Below, one piece after another: positions 1-6,476 of a DNA stretch of 22,315 nt. The notes below the pieces were generated by a model. It worked only from the letters and a program-made list of their open reading frames with translations. It was not told the DNA's origin and did not search any database. Within the stretch, counting starts at the first letter, position 1. Every line of letters begins with the position of its first letter. The stretch comes from Thermotogae bacterium (GTDB lineage Bacteria > Thermotogota > Thermotogae > Petrotogales > Kosmotogaceae): positions 1-22,315 of the forward strand of contig QNAR01000007.1 of assembly GCA_003643975.1 (NCBI GenBank). The letters run 5' to 3'. Both the position numbers and the translations under genes were made by a program.

Positions 1-882
1 GATATAGCGCTTGGTGTAAATAAATCCCTTGAGGCCAAAAGTGATGGTAATGATAGGTATGATGAAATCGGGGCTGGGGATCAGGGAATGATGTTTGGTT
101 ATGCTACCAATGAAACCGAGGAAATGATGCCACTTCCCATCGTGCTCGCTCATAAGCTCTCAAAAAGGCTATCCGATGTGAGAAAGAAAAAGCTTGTAAA
201 TGGGTTCAGACCTGATGGAAAAACGCAAGTCACAGTGCTTTACGAAGATGGTAAACCCGTTGGTGTTACAGCTGTTGTTGTATCTACCCAACATGACCCA
301 ACAATGACAAGTGAGGAGATCAGAGAGGCTGTTATTGAACATGTTATAAAGCCGATTATTCCTGAAAGCCTCACACATGAGAATATGGAGATTTATGTCA
401 ATCCCACCGGAAGATTTGTTAAAGGTGGACCCGCAGCGGATACCGGCCTTACGGGCAGAAAAATCATCGTTGATACTTACGGTGGCTGGATTCCTCATGG
501 AGGAGGAGCTTTCAGTGGCAAGGATCCGACAAAGGTTGACAGGTCAGCTCACTACATGGCAAGGTACGCAGCAAAGAACATAGTAGCTGCAGGACTTGCA
601 GACAGAGTAACGCTTCAACTCGCTTATGCCATAGGTGTGGCTCATCCGGTTTCCTTTATGATTGATGCCCATGGGACGGAAAAAGTCGATCTGGACAAGC
701 TTTCCATGGTTGTTCAGGAGCTTTTTGATTTCAGACCAGCTGCGATTATAGACAAACTGAACTTGAGAAGGCCTATATATAGGCAAACAGCAGCCTACGG
801 GCACTTTGGCCGTACAGATGTTGACCTGCCATGGGAAAGGGTAGACATGGTATCCGAACTGAAAAAAGCTTTTAATTTATAA
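1..882 (+). CDS. metK: S-adenosylmethionine synthase, C-terminal ~293 residues (5' truncated by window edge)
   Basis: Makes S-adenosylmethionine from methionine and ATP in the cytoplasm, the methyl donor for enzymes such as PrmA, encoded further along. The frame is open from base 1, so the gene starts outside the window. Against the usual ~395 residues, about 100 N-terminal residues are missing. Visible MetK signatures are the central GAGDQGMMFGYA loop (residues 24-35 of the fragment), the ATNETEEMMPLPI stretch right after it, and the glycine-rich GGGAFSGKDPTKVDRS phosphate-binding segment in the second half. The C-terminal part shows the FGRTDVDLPWE ending typical of the family. It ends with TAA 36 bp before rpsT on the same strand. 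No terminator is seen in the gap, so co-transcription with rpsT is likely. Identification is secure. Confidence 0.97.
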   Translation, partial: DIALGVNKSLEAKSDGNDRYDEIGAGDQGMMFGYATNETEEMMPLPIVLAHKLSKRLSDVRKKKLVNGFRPDGKTQVTVLYEDGKPVGVTAVVVSTQHDPTMTSEEIREAVIEHVIKPIIPESLTHENMEIYVNPTGRFVKGGPAADTGLTGRKIIVDTYGGWIPHGGGAFSGKDPTKVDRSAHYMARYAAKNIVAAGLADRVTLQLAYAIGVAHPVSFMIDAHGTEKVDLDKLSMVVQELFDFRPAAIIDKLNLRRPIYRQTAAYGHFGRTDVDLPWERVDMVSELKKAFNL

Positions 883-918
883 GGCAGAAGATAAAGAAAT
901 CAGGAAGGAGGAAAAGAT

Positions 919-1197
919 GTGCCGAATATCAAATCCGCTGAAAAACGAGTAAGACAGACAAAGATCAGAAGGTTGAGGAACAAGAGTGTAAAAACGAGGT
1001 TCAGAAATGTCACAAAAGAGCTTCTTGTGGCCATTGAAACAAAGGAATCTCCAGAGAAAATCAACGAGCTTCTCAGCCTATCTTTTTCTGTACTCGACAA
1101 TGCAGCTAAAAAAGGTGTTATTCACAAAAGACAAGCATCGAGGAGAAAAGCAAGGCTTACAGCCAGGGTCAAAAAATATCTGGAAAGCCTTAGTTAA
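919..1197 (+). CDS. rpsT: 30S ribosomal protein S20
   Basis: Primary-binding protein of the 30S subunit that contacts 16S rRNA. At 92 residues it has the usual S20 length. It opens with PNIKSAEKRVRQ, the S20 N-terminal pattern, and is rich in Lys and Arg throughout, with a C-terminal HKRQASRRKARLTARVKK helix. The start is GTG at 919, chosen because it gives the canonical N-terminus and follows an AGGAAGGAGG ribosome binding site. An ATG three bases upstream is in a different frame. A GTG start is known in S20 of other bacteria, where it supports autogenous control, but whether that applies here is inference. The gene is followed by a strong terminator at 1216-1246. Confidence 0.97.
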   Translation: MPNIKSAEKRVRQTKIRRLRNKSVKTRFRNVTKELLVAIETKESPEKINELLSLSFSVLDNAAKKGVIHKRQASRRKARLTARVKKYLESLS

Positions 1198-1215
1198 TAT
1201 AGCTGATCACAAACC

Positions 1216-1246
1216 AAAAAGCGGGGATTTTACATCCCCGCTTTTT
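1216..1246. terminator. Bidirectional intrinsic terminator between rpsT and the ABC ATPase gene
   Basis: A perfect hairpin has arms GCGGGGA (1221-1227) and TCCCCGC (1235-1241), a 7-nt loop, an A-run on the left and a T-run on the right. The stem extends to 12 bp if the A/T runs pair. The A/T flanks let it work in both directions, ending rpsT on the + strand and the convergent ABC ATPase gene on the - strand. Confidence 0.92.
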
Positions 1247-1261
1247 ATTTTATCGAAATGT

Positions 1262-2404
1262 TTATTCGACTTTTGGTTCTTCTTCTGCTGAATGCAATCC
1301 CATTAATACGTTTTCCTCGGTCTCTTTATCGAAAACATGAACCATGTTCATATCAAATACCAGATCAATAGTATCCCCTGCTTGGGCCCTTGTTTTTGGA
1401 TCGACCTTAGCTACGATGTCATCGCCAGCAATGGTAGCATGAATCAAAGTTTCGCTTCCAAGGGGTTCAACGACGTCAACTTTTCCTTCGGCAACGAACT
1501 CCTCGCTGGGGGTAACGGCAAACATTTTGTCGTAAATGTTTTCGGGCCTGACACCAAAGACTACTTCTTTTCCAACATAAGGAGCGAGTCTTTCGTAGTA
1601 TCTTTCGGGAATGAGGAGTTTCATAGAATCTTTGTGTATCCAGAGTTTTTCACCTTCCTTGGAAACTTTGGCGCCTATGAAGTTCATAGAAGGTGTTCCA
1701 ATAAACCCTGCGACGAATTTGTTCACAGGTTCAAAGTAAACTGAATAGGGATCTCCAATTTGCTGTATTACACCGTCTTTCATAATAACTATCTTGTCAG
1801 CCATTGTCATGGCTTCAACCTGGTCATGGGTAACGTAAATGATCGTGGCTTGAAGGTTTTTGTGGAGTCTTTTCAGTTCTGCTCTCATCTGTGTTCTTAA
1901 TTTCGCATCAAGGTTTGAAAGAGGTTCGTCAAAAAGGAAGACCTTTGGGTTTCTCACTATTGCCCTTCCCACTGCCACTCTCTGCCTTTGACCACCAGAA
2001 AGCTGTTTGGGTTTCCTATCGAGAAGGCCTTCGATACCAAGAATATTTGCCGCTTCTTTCACGCGCTTATCAATTTCCGGCTTGGGCACTTTTCTCAACT
2101 TCAACCCAAAAGCCATGTTTTCATAAACGGTCATGTGGGGATAAAGAGCGTAGTTCTGGAAAACCATGGCAATGTCCCTATCTTTTGGTTCTACGTCATT
2201 GACAACTCTTCCACCAATGGATACTGTTCCCTCAGTGATTTCTTCCAGACCGGCTATCATCCTTAACGTGGTGGTTTTTCCACAACCGGAAGGGCCAAGC
2301 AGAACAACGAATTCCTTGTCTTCGACTTCGAGATTAGCGCCATGTACAGCCTTGAAACCATTCGGATATACTTTTACTACATCTTTGAGGATAACCTCAG
2401 CCAT
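1262..2404 (-). CDS. Sugar ABC transporter ATP-binding protein (MalK/UgpC/MsmX family)
   Basis: Cytoplasmic ATPase subunit that powers CUT1-type carbohydrate importers. In order it shows Walker A GPSGCGKTT (residues 37-45), Q-loop FQNYALYPH, signature LSGGQRQR (135-142), Walker B VFLFDE (155-160), the H-loop His193 in VTHDQVEAMT, and then a ~140-residue C-terminal TOBE/regulatory domain. The length of 380 is typical of MalK, UgpC and MsmX. The ATG at 2404 follows GGAGGTG. No permease or binding-protein gene lies nearby. In several Gram-positives and Thermotogota such stand-alone ATPases serve several sugar importers (MsmX model), and that is the inference here. It lies 18 bp downstream of an antitoxin gene and probably shares its promoter. 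The substrate cannot be told from sequence. Confidence 0.95.
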   Translation of the reverse strand: MAEVILKDVVKVYPNGFKAVHGANLEVEDKEFVVLLGPSGCGKTTTLRMIAGLEEITEGTVSIGGRVVNDVEPKDRDIAMVFQNYALYPHMTVYENMAFGLKLRKVPKPEIDKRVKEAANILGIEGLLDRKPKQLSGGQRQRVAVGRAIVRNPKVFLFDEPLSNLDAKLRTQMRAELKRLHKNLQATIIYVTHDQVEAMTMADKIVIMKDGVIQQIGDPYSVYFEPVNKFVAGFIGTPSMNFIGAKVSKEGEKLWIHKDSMKLLIPERYYERLAPYVGKEVVFGVRPENIYDKMFAVTPSEEFVAEGKVDVVEPLGSETLIHATIAGDDIVAKVDPKTRAQAGDTIDLVFDMNMVHVFDKETEENVLMGLHSAEEEPKVE

Positions 2405-2422
2405 GCCTTACACCTCCAAAAA

Positions 2423-2692
2423 TCAATCTTCTGAACTATCTTCAAGAATATCTTCAAGCTCCGTTCCCAGGGCTTTTTCGCCAGCATCCATCAAATAAAG
2501 CTCATATGCAGTGGAAAGAAAATTCAGCATCTTTGTGTATTTCTCATAAGAGATCAAAGCAGCTCTGGGTACACCATTTTTTGTTATAACCACATCGTGT
2601 TTACCGCCAGCAGCAGTATCTACTACTTCTGAGAAGTGCGCTTTAGCATCAGCCAACGATTTGAAGATCAGGTTTTTAAGCCTTGTCAACAT
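2423..2692 (-). CDS. Phd/YefM-type antitoxin, without an adjacent toxin gene
   Basis: Small DNA-binding protein of the Phd/YefM antitoxin fold. Visible are an N-terminal segment like SLADAKAHFSEVVDTA, then the family's diagnostic DVVITKNGVPRAALISYEKY, and a C-terminal helix ending in an acidic tail (LEDILEDSSED) where a toxin-binding segment is expected. Several starts are possible: GTG 2698, ATG 2695, ATG 2692 and TTG 2689. I take ATG 2692, which places the GGGG Shine-Dalgarno about 5 nt upstream and gives 89 residues. No RelE, Doc or PIN-like toxin frame is found on either side. The next gene on the strand, 18 bp away, is the ABC ATPase. Family members normally repress their own promoter, which fits the palindrome found there. 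It could be an orphan antitoxin reused as a plain transcription factor. Confidence 0.87.
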   Translation of the reverse strand: MLTRLKNLIFKSLADAKAHFSEVVDTAAGGKHDVVITKNGVPRAALISYEKYTKMLNFLSTAYELYLMDAGEKALGTELEDILEDSSED

Positions 2693-2716
2693 CATCACCC
2701 CATCTAATGTTATTTA

Positions 2717-2746
2717 ATTATACATTATGACCATAATTATAGTCAA
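2717..2746 (-). promoter_or_regulatory. Sigma-70 type promoter for the antitoxin-ABC ATPase pair
   Basis: On the minus strand there is TTGACT (-35, 2741-2746), an 18-nt spacer and a perfect TATAAT (-10, 2717-2722), about 25 bp upstream of the antitoxin start. This is one of the best promoter matches in the window. Confidence 0.82.
2724..2737. promoter_or_regulatory. 14-bp palindrome inside the antitoxin promoter spacer (candidate operator)
   Basis: ATTATG and CATAAT are perfect inverted arms separated by 2 bp. They lie wholly between the -35 and -10 boxes, where a bound dimer would block RNA polymerase. Phd/YefM proteins bind palindromes over their own promoters, so autorepression is the natural reading, although binding itself is inferred. 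Confidence 0.6.
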
Positions 2747-2985
2747 GCAAGAATCGGGAAGCTTAAAAGGTTTTCACATTTTCAATCCAGCCAATCACAT
2801 GAGGCACGATATAGATGTGAGTTTTTTTAAGAAATATTAGTTTCAAAAAAATTAACACAGTCCGTTGTAGGAGCACTCTTGACACATGTTGTTCTGTAAT
2901 GCCCATTAATACAGCGTTACAGACTTCATGCTTAGGAGCATCGGGCGGTAATTATTCTATAATAGGAATTTCCGCACATTATGAG
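2747..2985. other. Non-coding gap between the antitoxin promoter and the HU promoter
   Basis: No open frame with a ribosome binding site and no recognisable toxin remnant is seen on either strand. It holds an imperfect inverted repeat, CTGTAATGC (2894-2902) against GCGTTACAG (2914-2922), with one G-U pair and an 11-nt loop. It also holds a shorter TCACAT/ATGTGA pair (2795-2800 and 2815-2820) followed by seven T. A TATAAT box at 2958-2963 lacks a convincing -35 element. Confidence 0.5.
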
Positions 2986-3015
2986 TTGCATCACAAGGCC
3001 AATAAATGCTAAAAT
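2986..3015 (+). promoter_or_regulatory. Promoter of the HU gene
   Basis: TTGCAT (-35, 2986-2991) is separated by 18 nt from TAAAAT (-10, 3010-3015). Transcription would begin near 3022, giving a leader of about 30 nt that ends in AGGGGGTG before the start codon. Confidence 0.65.
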
Positions 3016-3053
3016 ATGTCTGACATCATATTTCAGGTTTAGGGGGTGTTTGT

Positions 3054-3326
3054 GTGAACAAGAAGGAACTCGTGGCTGAAATCGCCGAAAGAACAGGTAA
3101 TACCAAGAAATTGGCAGCTGAAGTTCTTGACAGCTTTGTGGCTATCGTTGGCGAACAGCTCGCCAAGGGTGAAGAAGTAAAACTCGTTGGCTTCGGTACT
3201 TTTGAAGTTGCTGTAAGAAAGCCCAGAAAAGGTGTCAACCCCAGAACGAAGGAAGCTATCGAGATACCTGGCGGAAAAGTACCTAAGTTTAGAGCCGGTA
3301 AAGAACTCAAAGAAAAAGTTAAGTAA
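3054..3326 (+). CDS. Histone-like DNA-binding protein HU
   Basis: Dimeric nucleoid protein that bends and compacts DNA. At 90 residues it has the standard HU length. The N-terminal helical half (MNKKELVAEIAERTG) leads to the GFGTFEV core at 46-52 and the DNA-binding beta arm RKPRKGVNPRTKEAIEIP (55-72), which includes the tip proline Pro63 that intercalates in HU/IHF proteins. The C-terminal KFRAGKELKEKV is also typical. The GTG at 3054 follows AGGGGGTG. The gene is monocistronic, with its own promoter and a terminator at 3339-3363. HU and single-chain IHF cannot be fully separated by eye, but the lack of an IHF-like extension favours HU. Confidence 0.96.
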   Translation: MNKKELVAEIAERTGNTKKLAAEVLDSFVAIVGEQLAKGEEVKLVGFGTFEVAVRKPRKGVNPRTKEAIEIPGGKVPKFRAGKELKEKVK

Positions 3327-3338
3327 GAATTTCACTGC

Positions 3339-3363
3339 AAAATGGCGGCTTAGCCGCCATTTT
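3339..3363. terminator. Bidirectional terminator shared by HU and uvrC
   Basis: A perfect 11-bp stem pairs 3339-3349 with 3353-3363 around a 3-nt loop TTA. The GGCGGC/GCCGCC core is flanked by A and T runs. On the minus strand the loop is the TAA stop codon of uvrC and the stem encodes its last residues (ENGG), so the terminator is built into the end of the coding sequence. Confidence 0.9.
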
Positions 3364-5068
3364 CTTTTGCCCATTTGAGAATTTCTTCGACTATTTTTTT
3401 GTTCTTTATCACTTCGAGTAACTCTCTTTCAGATGCTTTCTTTATTTTTGAAACACTTTTAAAATGCTGAATCAAAAGCTTTTTTCGTTTGGGGCCTATA
3501 CCCGGGATTTTGTCTATTTCTGAACCCAGGTATCTACGCTCTCGAAGGTACCGATGATAATTAACGGCAAACCTGTGCGTTTCGTCACGAATGGAAGTTA
3601 ACAGCTTCATAACGGGATGATCGAGTGGTAATTTGAGCTTTCCCCTTTTATCAGGAAACACGATTTCCTCTTCCTTTTTGGCAAGGCCTATGATCTCTCC
3701 TTTTTGATGGAGTTCATCAAGGGCTTTAGATACTGCCTCGAGCTGCGGTAAACCGCCATCGATAAACAGCAGGTCAGGTAATGGATGTTTGGAATAGCGT
3801 CTCTTTATAACTGTCGCAAGTGCTTCAAAATCATTTGGAGTTTCCAGATTTCTTATCCTGTACCTCCTGTATTTTGATTTATCTGGCTTTCCTGAGTCAA
3901 AAACCACTAATGAAGCCACTGTCATGAGACCCTGGGTATGGGAAATGTCTATCCCTTCTATCAACCGGGGAATTTTCTTCAACCCAAGGAGATTCTTCGC
4001 TTGCTTCAAGGCTTCAGTAGCGCCAATTCTCATATTTAATTCCTGTTCTATGTTCTGGAAAGCTATTTTCATCAATCTGGATTCAAACTCGTTTCTAGGT
4101 TTTCCGATGTATTCAAACTCAGCTTTTAACTGAGATGCTTCAGATTTTCTCAGCCCTGCAACTATTAAATTTTTTGGGCGATTCTTTTCTTTTGTAAGAT
4201 AAAACTGGCCTATGAAGTCAGAAACCTTCCCTTCTGGAAAATCATATACCAGTTTCCCAAGAAGCATCCCGCCTCTTATCTCCAGAAGAATCAGAATTCC
4301 GGAAGAGAGTGCTATTACATCAACGCTGAGATCCTGCGGAACATCGACAGCCTGTTTGGAGTACAGCCTGTCCATAGAATTGAGGACATCGCGAATTTCT
4401 CTGGCTTGTTCGAATTGCAAATTATCAGCCAATTTGTACATTCTATCTTCAAGCGAGAGTCTGACTTTGAGGGTATTACCTTCGAGAAACTCGATGAGGC
4501 CGTCAAGGCTCTTCTGATATTCGTCCTTTGTGATTTTTCCAATGCATGGAGCAGAACACATCTTCAGATGATGCAGAAAGCATGCCTTTTTTATCCGATT
4601 CAGTGGCAGATTGCAGCTTCTCACTTTGAAAATTCTCTGAAGAAGTTCAAGCATGCTACGCACAAGTTTTGTGCTCGTATAAGGACCGAAGTAAGTTCCG
4701 GGTGCTTTCCTATCCCTTCTCAATTCAACGTAGGGGAATTCATCATTGGAAAGGTAAATGTATGGGTAAAAGCGGGATTCCTTTAACAGGATATTGTAAC
4801 GCGGCTTGTGTTTGTATATGAGATTTGACTCCAATAACAGGGCTTCTCTTTCGCTGGGGACAAGGATGAATTCAATGTCGAAAGCTTCTTCGGCAATTTT
4901 CCTGACTTTTTCATTCTTCCATGAAGATTCCCTGAAGTAAGATTGTACACGCCGCCTTAGCTTTACAGCCTTTCCTATGTAGATTATTTTTCCCTCTTTG
5001 TTCTTGAAAATATAAACGCCGCAGGTTTCGGGTAAAGAATTTATCTTATTTAAAATGGTTCTTTCCAC
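3350..5068 (-). CDS. uvrC: Excinuclease ABC subunit C
   Basis: Dual-incision nuclease of nucleotide excision repair, recruited by UvrB to damaged DNA. Domains in order are an N-terminal GIY-YIG nuclease (CGVYIFKN, then IIYIGKA, with Glu in the SEREALLLESNLI helix), four cysteines at about 152, 163, 171 and 175 matching the [4Fe-4S] site described for UvrC, the UVR motif for UvrB contact (LADNLQFEQAREIRD), the C-terminal RNase H-like endonuclease (GIDISHTQG, LLFIDGG), and a helix-hairpin-helix pair (KIPGIGPKRKKLL). I place the start at GTG 5068 (572 residues) because GGAGG lies 6 nt upstream. An in-frame ATG at 5101 would add 11 unconserved residues. It overlaps the 3' end of the DUF501 gene by 23 bp, which suggests translational coupling. 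Confidence 0.96.
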   Translation of the reverse strand: MERTILNKINSLPETCGVYIFKNKEGKIIYIGKAVKLRRRVQSYFRESSWKNEKVRKIAEEAFDIEFILVPSEREALLLESNLIYKHKPRYNILLKESRFYPYIYLSNDEFPYVELRRDRKAPGTYFGPYTSTKLVRSMLELLQRIFKVRSCNLPLNRIKKACFLHHLKMCSAPCIGKITKDEYQKSLDGLIEFLEGNTLKVRLSLEDRMYKLADNLQFEQAREIRDVLNSMDRLYSKQAVDVPQDLSVDVIALSSGILILLEIRGGMLLGKLVYDFPEGKVSDFIGQFYLTKEKNRPKNLIVAGLRKSEASQLKAEFEYIGKPRNEFESRLMKIAFQNIEQELNMRIGATEALKQAKNLLGLKKIPRLIEGIDISHTQGLMTVASLVVFDSGKPDKSKYRRYRIRNLETPNDFEALATVIKRRYSKHPLPDLLFIDGGLPQLEAVSKALDELHQKGEIIGLAKKEEEIVFPDKRGKLKLPLDHPVMKLLTSIRDETHRFAVNYHRYLRERRYLGSEIDKIPGIGPKRKKLLIQHFKSVSKIKKASERELLEVIKNKKIVEEILKWAKENGG

Positions 5069-5594
5069 TGTTGTCCTCCAATGACCGGCAGAGCACTGCA
5101 CCAGCTACACACTCTTTAGAACCCAGCATTTCCCATACCATTTTGCCAATGGGGTTGTCGATGCCACCTAAAAAATTTGCCAGTTGAAGATGGAGGCATT
5201 TGACCATTTTCAAATTCCTGATACCCCCTATTCCTCTATTGAATAAAGCCTCTTTTTGCCAGTCTTTTAAATCTCTGCCTTCCAAAAGGGATTCCTTCAA
5301 CTTTCGGGTGGTCTCATGTGCGCGAAGATATTCTCTTAACATCTCTTCTGAATTTTCAAGTTGATCCTCGAACTTTTTCACCCAACCTTTTTCTTCAAGG
5401 CGTGAGACTTCTTTATAGAGAAATGGGCAGGTAAGCCAGAAAAGTGTGGGGAAAGGTTTCCCGTTGCTGATCAAATCAGATTGTATACATTGTGGATATC
5501 CCCAGGAGCATCTTTTGACCACACGAAATTGGTTTTTCAATTCACGCCCCAATTGGGCTTCAACTATCGCCTTTTCAAAACGGCTGCTTTCCAT
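5046..5594 (-). CDS. DUF501 family protein of unknown function
   Basis: A conserved protein of 182 residues with DUF501 marks: QLGRELKNQF near residue 14, the WGYPQC motif, GKPFPTLFWLTCPFL around 45-60, and a C-terminal RGIGGIRNLKMVKCLHLQLANFLGG followed by NPIGKMVWE. Conserved Cys and His (C33, C56 and the KCLHLQ segment) could bind a metal, but this is inference and the biochemical role is unknown to me. The ATG at 5594 is preceded by GGAGG 10 nt upstream and lies inside the end of prmA (31-bp overlap). Its own end overlaps uvrC by 23 bp. The tight sandwich between a ribosomal-protein methyltransferase and a repair nuclease does not by itself indicate function. Confidence 0.85.
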   Translation of the reverse strand: MESSRFEKAIVEAQLGRELKNQFRVVKRCSWGYPQCIQSDLISNGKPFPTLFWLTCPFLYKEVSRLEEKGWVKKFEDQLENSEEMLREYLRAHETTRKLKESLLEGRDLKDWQKEALFNRGIGGIRNLKMVKCLHLQLANFLGGIDNPIGKMVWEMLGSKECVAGAVLCRSLEDNSGKNHFK

Positions 5595-6379
5595 TCGTTT
5601 AGTTCCTCCGTTTCCAGTATGGAAAAAGTGTCTTCTAAGGTGTCCATAAAGCTATCAAATTTCTCTGTAAGGATACCGGAGAGAATGAGTACTCCGTTAG
5701 GCTTCAGGTGTTTAACAGTCTCCTTTACAAAGCCTTTAAGCAATTCAACAATCATATTGGAGACGATGATGTCAAAATGTTCCCCTGGTTCAAGGGCACT
5801 GAGAAAATCAGAAACCCTGGCATCAATGGAGACGTTATTTATCCAGGCAGTCTCCCGGCACTTTTCAATTGCTGCTTTATCTATATCAAGGGCGACAGCT
5901 TTTGACGCCCCCTTTTTTATGGCCAATGCAGATAAGATGCCGGTACCGGCACCGACATCAAGCACCATAGCTCCGGTTTTGAGATACCTCTCCAAAAATA
6001 AAGCTGCGAGCTTTGTGGTTTCATGCTGTCCGGTACCAAAAGCTCTTCCCGGGATTATTCCCATGGATCCTTCATCAGTTATGCGAACGGGTTCTTCAAG
6101 GGGGATCAATTTTGTATTGGGAGTCAGCATAAAAGGCTTAAGACTATCTTTGAATTTTTTCCACCACTTAGCTTCGAGTTCTTCACCACCAAATTCAAAT
6201 GAATACCGCCTTAAAAAAGCCGGAAGCTCTTCAGTAGATTCCAGATAAACCTTTACTCGCCACAATTTCGAATCTATCTCTTCAGAAAAAAAGTTATAAA
6301 AGCCCTCCGAGAGGCAGAGCTCTTCGATTTCACTCAATAGTTTTTCGTCAGCGTATAGGGTGAAATATCTATAAAGCAC
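5564..6379 (-). CDS. prmA: Ribosomal protein L11 methyltransferase
   Basis: SAM-dependent methyltransferase that trimethylates lysines and the N-terminus of ribosomal protein L11. It has an N-terminal L11-recognition domain (about residues 1-85), a linker with the PrmA mark IIPGRAFGTGQHETT (about 108-122), then a Rossmann methyltransferase with motif I VLDVGAGTGILS (139-150), the acidic AVALDID ending beta 2 and the VSNMIVELL motif IV region. I prefer GTG 6379 (271 residues) to the in-frame GTG 6388, because the AGGTGAT ribosome binding site would overlap the latter. It is the first gene of the overlapping prmA, DUF501, uvrC transcript, divergent from gatA. Confidence 0.94.
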   Translation of the reverse strand: MLYRYFTLYADEKLLSEIEELCLSEGFYNFFSEEIDSKLWRVKVYLESTEELPAFLRRYSFEFGGEELEAKWWKKFKDSLKPFMLTPNTKLIPLEEPVRITDEGSMGIIPGRAFGTGQHETTKLAALFLERYLKTGAMVLDVGAGTGILSALAIKKGASKAVALDIDKAAIEKCRETAWINNVSIDARVSDFLSALEPGEHFDIIVSNMIVELLKGFVKETVKHLKPNGVLILSGILTEKFDSFMDTLEDTFSILETEELNEWKAAVLKRR

Positions 6380-6397
6380 GGTTATCACCTCGTAGTA

Positions 6398-6455
6398 ATT
6401 ATAACGTTATTTTCGTGATAATTCATATGGCGATTTTATCGAAGCGTGTTAGAAT
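6398..6455. promoter_or_regulatory. Divergent promoter region for prmA (-) and the gatA operon (+)
   Basis: On the minus strand a perfect TATAAT (6398-6403) stands about 20 bp before prmA but has no clear -35 box. On the plus strand TGTTAGAAT (6447-6455) is an extended -10 element. Transcription would start near 6462 and give a very short leader to the TTG start of gatA at 6477. The two -10 boxes are about 50 bp apart, so the promoters probably interfere. Confidence 0.5.
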
Positions 6456-6476
6456 TAAACTCAGGAGGTGAACCAC

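Noticed and set aside
1337..1744. A 135-codon + strand frame opposite the ABC ATPase
   Set aside because: It is a shadow of the TOBE-domain region. It lacks a start signal and a promoter.
2795..2828. TCACAT/ATGTGA hairpin followed by seven T as a terminator
   Set aside because: The stem is only 6 bp with a 14-nt loop and low GC, and no gene on the + strand ends before it.
2879..2910. TTGACA at 2879-2884 as an HU promoter element
   Set aside because: No acceptable -10 lies 16-19 bp downstream. The pair TTGCAT/TAAAAT nearer the gene is better.
2747..3000. A broken toxin partner for the antitoxin in the 300-bp gap
   Set aside because: Neither strand gives a readable stretch resembling RelE, Doc or PIN toxins, and stops are dense in all frames.
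5069..5101. ATG 5101 as the uvrC start
   Set aside because: It adds 11 residues unlike UvrC N-termini and has no ribosome binding site, whereas GTG 5068 has GGAGG 6 nt before it.
5481..6248. A 255-codon open frame on the + strand opposite prmA and DUF501
   Set aside because: It is antisense to two well-supported genes, has no ribosome binding site, and its translated sequence has no domain outline.
6468..6476. GTG 6468 as the gatA start
   Set aside because: It lies inside the AGGAGGTGA ribosome binding site. TTG 6477 has proper spacing and gives the expected N-terminus.
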